Under the pieces are notes generated by a model. That model was not told the DNA's origin, ran no database searches, and saw nothing but the letters and a program-made list of their open reading frames with translations. Positions 62,046 through 64,000 of a DNA stretch of 64,000 nucleotides are shown piece by piece; the stretch's first letter is position 1, and every line of letters starts with the position of its first letter. The position numbers and the translations under genes were made by a program. Where the stretch lies: contig CAIQIQ010000111.1 in NCBI GenBank assembly GCA_903871935.1, forward strand, positions 1 through 64,000, in the 5' to 3' direction. The DNA comes from an uncultured Phycisphaerales bacterium. GTDB lineage: Bacteria > Planctomycetota > Phycisphaerae > Tepidisphaerales > Tepidisphaeraceae.

Positions 62046-63299
62046 ATGACAACTAAGGAACGAGACTATGTGCGCGACCTGGCCAAACAGCTTCATGAGA
62101 AGGCGGCGAATCTCGCCATGCCCGAGCGGCGAAAGAAGTGGTATGCGCTCAACAACGGCCAGACGAGAGAGCCCCTGGTGGTCATGAAGTTCCACGGGGT
62201 CTATGAGGATGTCTATCCTCGTCCGCGCTGCGAGGATCCTCTGGCGCGTTCGATCGAGCAGACACTGACATACCACCTTACCGAGGCGGACTTCGAGGAT
62301 GACCGTGTCATCGAAGACATCTACGTTGTCCATCCCGACAACTGGTTCCGGGCATACGGCCTGGACACCAGCGCGAGAACAACCGCCAAAGACAGCCAGG
62401 GTAAGGCCACGATGGGTTATGCCGCCCAGCACCCCATCGGCGACTTGGAAAGAGACTTCCATCTGTTCAAGAAGTCCAACTGGCATGTCGATGAGCAGCT
62501 TGCCAACGCCAAGAAGCGCAAAGCTGAGGTGGAAGAGGCAATCGGCGACATCCTGCGAATCACGATCCAGTTCCCCAGCCCGGGGACTTCACTGGTCTAT
62601 CCGCTGTGCGAGCTCATGGGCATGGAGAACATGCTCTATGCCGTCTGTGACCATCCCGAACGTTTCCGGCAGGCCATGGAAATGCAGACCAATGATCTGA
62701 TGGAGTATCTCGACGAGATTGAGCAGAAGCAGGCGATCCTGTGCAATGGCGATTCCAGTCGAGTCAGTCAGGACTCCTATGGCTATACCGATGACCTGCC
62801 CAAGGACGGCGCCCTCCAGCGTCCCGTGACCTGTCGCGATGTATGGGGCTACGCCAACTCGCAGGAAACGGTGGGCATGTCGCCGGAGATGTTCGGGGAG
62901 TTCATCTTCCCGTTCATCCGCAGATACGCGCAACGGTTCGGACTGTTCGCCTTTGGATGCTGTGAACCGGTTGATGTGATCTGGGAAAACTGCCTCGCGA
63001 CGTTGCCGAACCTGCGAAAGCTCTCCATTTCGCCATGGTGCAACGAGTCTGCCTTTGCCGAGAAAATCCGCGGCCGAAAGATCGTCTATCACCGCAAGCC
63101 CTCCCCCAACCTGTTTGCCATGCCAGACTTCGACGAAGAGGCGCTCGCCAGACAGTTGAAGCAAACGGTGCTAGCCGCCTCCGGTTGTCCGCTGGAGATC
63201 ACCTTCCGCGACATCACCAGCGTCCACGGCGAGCCGGGGCGGCTCAAGCGGGGCGTGAATATCGCCAAAGAGCAGATCCAGCGATACTGGAAACCCTGA
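62046..63299 (+). CDS. UroD-like protein, large form
   Basis: A 417-residue protein. AGGAG six bases before the ATG at 62046 decides that start. Distant UroD/methyltransferase similarity: ERRKKWYALNNGQTREPLVV near 30, MENMLYAVCDHPERFRQAMEM near 195, FGLFAFGCCEPVDVIWENCLATL near 295 and NLRKLSISPWCN. Planctomycetes and Verrucomicrobia often carry such enlarged UroD-like genes beside glycoside hydrolases. Function unknown; a corrinoid or metal-dependent role is possible. Confidence 0.6.
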   Translation: MTTKERDYVRDLAKQLHEKAANLAMPERRKKWYALNNGQTREPLVVMKFHGVYEDVYPRPRCEDPLARSIEQTLTYHLTEADFEDDRVIEDIYVVHPDNWFRAYGLDTSARTTAKDSQGKATMGYAAQHPIGDLERDFHLFKKSNWHVDEQLANAKKRKAEVEEAIGDILRITIQFPSPGTSLVYPLCELMGMENMLYAVCDHPERFRQAMEMQTNDLMEYLDEIEQKQAILCNGDSSRVSQDSYGYTDDLPKDGALQRPVTCRDVWGYANSQETVGMSPEMFGEFIFPFIRRYAQRFGLFAFGCCEPVDVIWENCLATLPNLRKLSISPWCNESAFAEKIRGRKIVYHRKPSPNLFAMPDFDEEALARQLKQTVLAASGCPLEITFRDITSVHGEPGRLKRGVNIAKEQIQRYWKP

Positions 63300-63330
63300 T
63301 GGTCTTATCATTGCACCCAACGCAAGGAGC

Positions 63331-63999
63331 TCATGTCATCAGCGACTCCAGCTCATCGACCATGGTGCCAAACTTCTTCATTGCGGCATCCACCGGCGCG
63401 GGCTTGCTCATGTCCACGCCGGCATCCTTTAGAAGATCCAGGGGGAACTTCGAGCAGCCGCCCTTGAGGAAGGAAAGATACCCGTTGAGTTCTTTCGCGC
63501 CGCCGTTGAGCACCCGCTGCGAGAGGGCAATGGCCGCGGAAAGGCCGGTGGCGTATTTGTAAACATAGAATGCCCGGTAGAAATGCGGGATGCGCAGGCA
63601 TTCCAGTTCTACCTGCGGGTCGATCACAAAATCGGGGCCGAAGTAGGTATCGAGCAGCTTGCGGTACTCGCCGCGCAGGCAGTCCACGGTTAGCGGCTCG
63701 CCCTTCTCCACCAGCTCATGCGTCCTCCGCTCAAACTCCGCGAACATGGTCTGCCGGATCAGCGTGGTGCGAATCTCGTCAATGGCGTGGTTCAGCAAGT
63801 AGGCACGCTCCATCTTGTCGGTCGTCTTCGCAAGCAGGTGCTCCAGCAGAAGCTGCTCGTTGAAGGTGCTGGCCACCTCGGCGACGAAGATCACGTAATC
63901 GTGGTACTGATAGGGCTGGCTGCGAGCCGAGAAGAAGCTGTGCATCGAGTGTCCAGACTCATGCGTCAGCGTGAACACATGATCCAGCACGCGTTCCTG
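63331..63999 (-). CDS. pepF: Oligoendopeptidase F, C-terminal part
   Basis: The 3' portion (223 codons) of an M3-family metallopeptidase, cut by the window edge. The active site FTLTHESGHSMHSFFS (HESGH) is near the visible start and the downstream Glu ligand is in YVIFVAEVASTFNEQLL. The tail CLRIPHFYRAFYVYKYATGLSAAIAL is characteristic of PepF, which degrades short peptides in the cytoplasm. It converges with the UroD-like gene. Confidence 0.9.
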   Translation of the reverse strand, partial: QERVLDHVFTLTHESGHSMHSFFSARSQPYQYHDYVIFVAEVASTFNEQLLLEHLLAKTTDKMERAYLLNHAIDEIRTTLIRQTMFAEFERRTHELVEKGEPLTVDCLRGEYRKLLDTYFGPDFVIDPQVELECLRIPHFYRAFYVYKYATGLSAAIALSQRVLNGGAKELNGYLSFLKGGCSKFPLDLLKDAGVDMSKPAPVDAAMKKFGTMVDELESLMT

Positions 64000-64000
64000 A

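Overview
The window looks like chromosome from a member of the Planctomycetota, most likely a Phycisphaerae-type lineage. The evidence is gene content: pseudopilin-like proteins with an H-x9-DG motif (12414-13505, 39404-40261), small membrane proteins carrying a CGYDLRAS zinc ribbon (16273-17160, 43736-44311, 45158-45421), a DUF1570 HEAFH protein, a large MoxR/DUF58/BatA/VWA operon and several large carbohydrate-active proteins. Base composition is GC-rich by eye. Assignment to order or genus is not attempted.

Layout. 1-5519: a minus-strand polysaccharide-utilisation operon (Tat-exported glycosidase-like protein, GH28-like beta-helix protein with PKD, MFS transporter) whose transporter is cut by an IS630-type element at the window edge. 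5520-7781: an XRE regulator fragment, an SseB-like gene and a long repeat-rich intergenic stretch. 7782-13948: adenylate-kinase-like/deoxyribosyltransferase-like fusion plus LOG protein, phosphoesterase, sugar aminotransferase, pseudopilin pair. 14049-18497: PHP phosphatase, membrane proteins and a DUF4143 ATPase, with a duplicated promoter and gene start. 18676-33671: nine co-oriented genes on the minus strand, from DUF58 through two MoxR ATPases, BatA and VWA proteins to a secreted protein and a 1508-residue GH42-like protein. 33785-33943: tRNA-Asp with promoter and terminator. 34197-42963: S41 protease, amidohydrolase, gdhA, a cobalamin riboswitch ahead of a pseudopilin gene, rex, a CYTH protein and a class IV aminotransferase. 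43736-46155: small zinc-ribbon genes, a Lar-like protein and a VapBC-type toxin/antitoxin pair. 46295-54320: SUMF1-like protein, ruvC, ribokinase, a 28-residue Cys/Lys peptide, MCE protein, DUF1570 protein, a degenerate TIR-like protein and a TPR protein. 54538-64000: SGNH hydrolase, two miniature inverted-repeat elements, small genes, then a glycosidase-like/UroD-like group with a Dus enzyme, and the 3' part of pepF.

The most unusual signal is non-coding. Four intergenic loci (about 6940-7707, 37283-37600, 43258-43455 and 57128-57711) share a conserved block, reiterated copies of a short word (GAACCTGAGCAYCTT and relatives) and, in two of them, a pair of TTATCCACA sites exactly 117 bp apart. 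All four point toward the start of the neighbouring gene. Other candidates are the riboswitch-pseudopilin pairing, two families of miniature inverted-repeat elements, and a promoter-capture event by segmental duplication at 17157-17339.

Functions are inferred from motifs and remembered family resemblance; no database or structure search was run.
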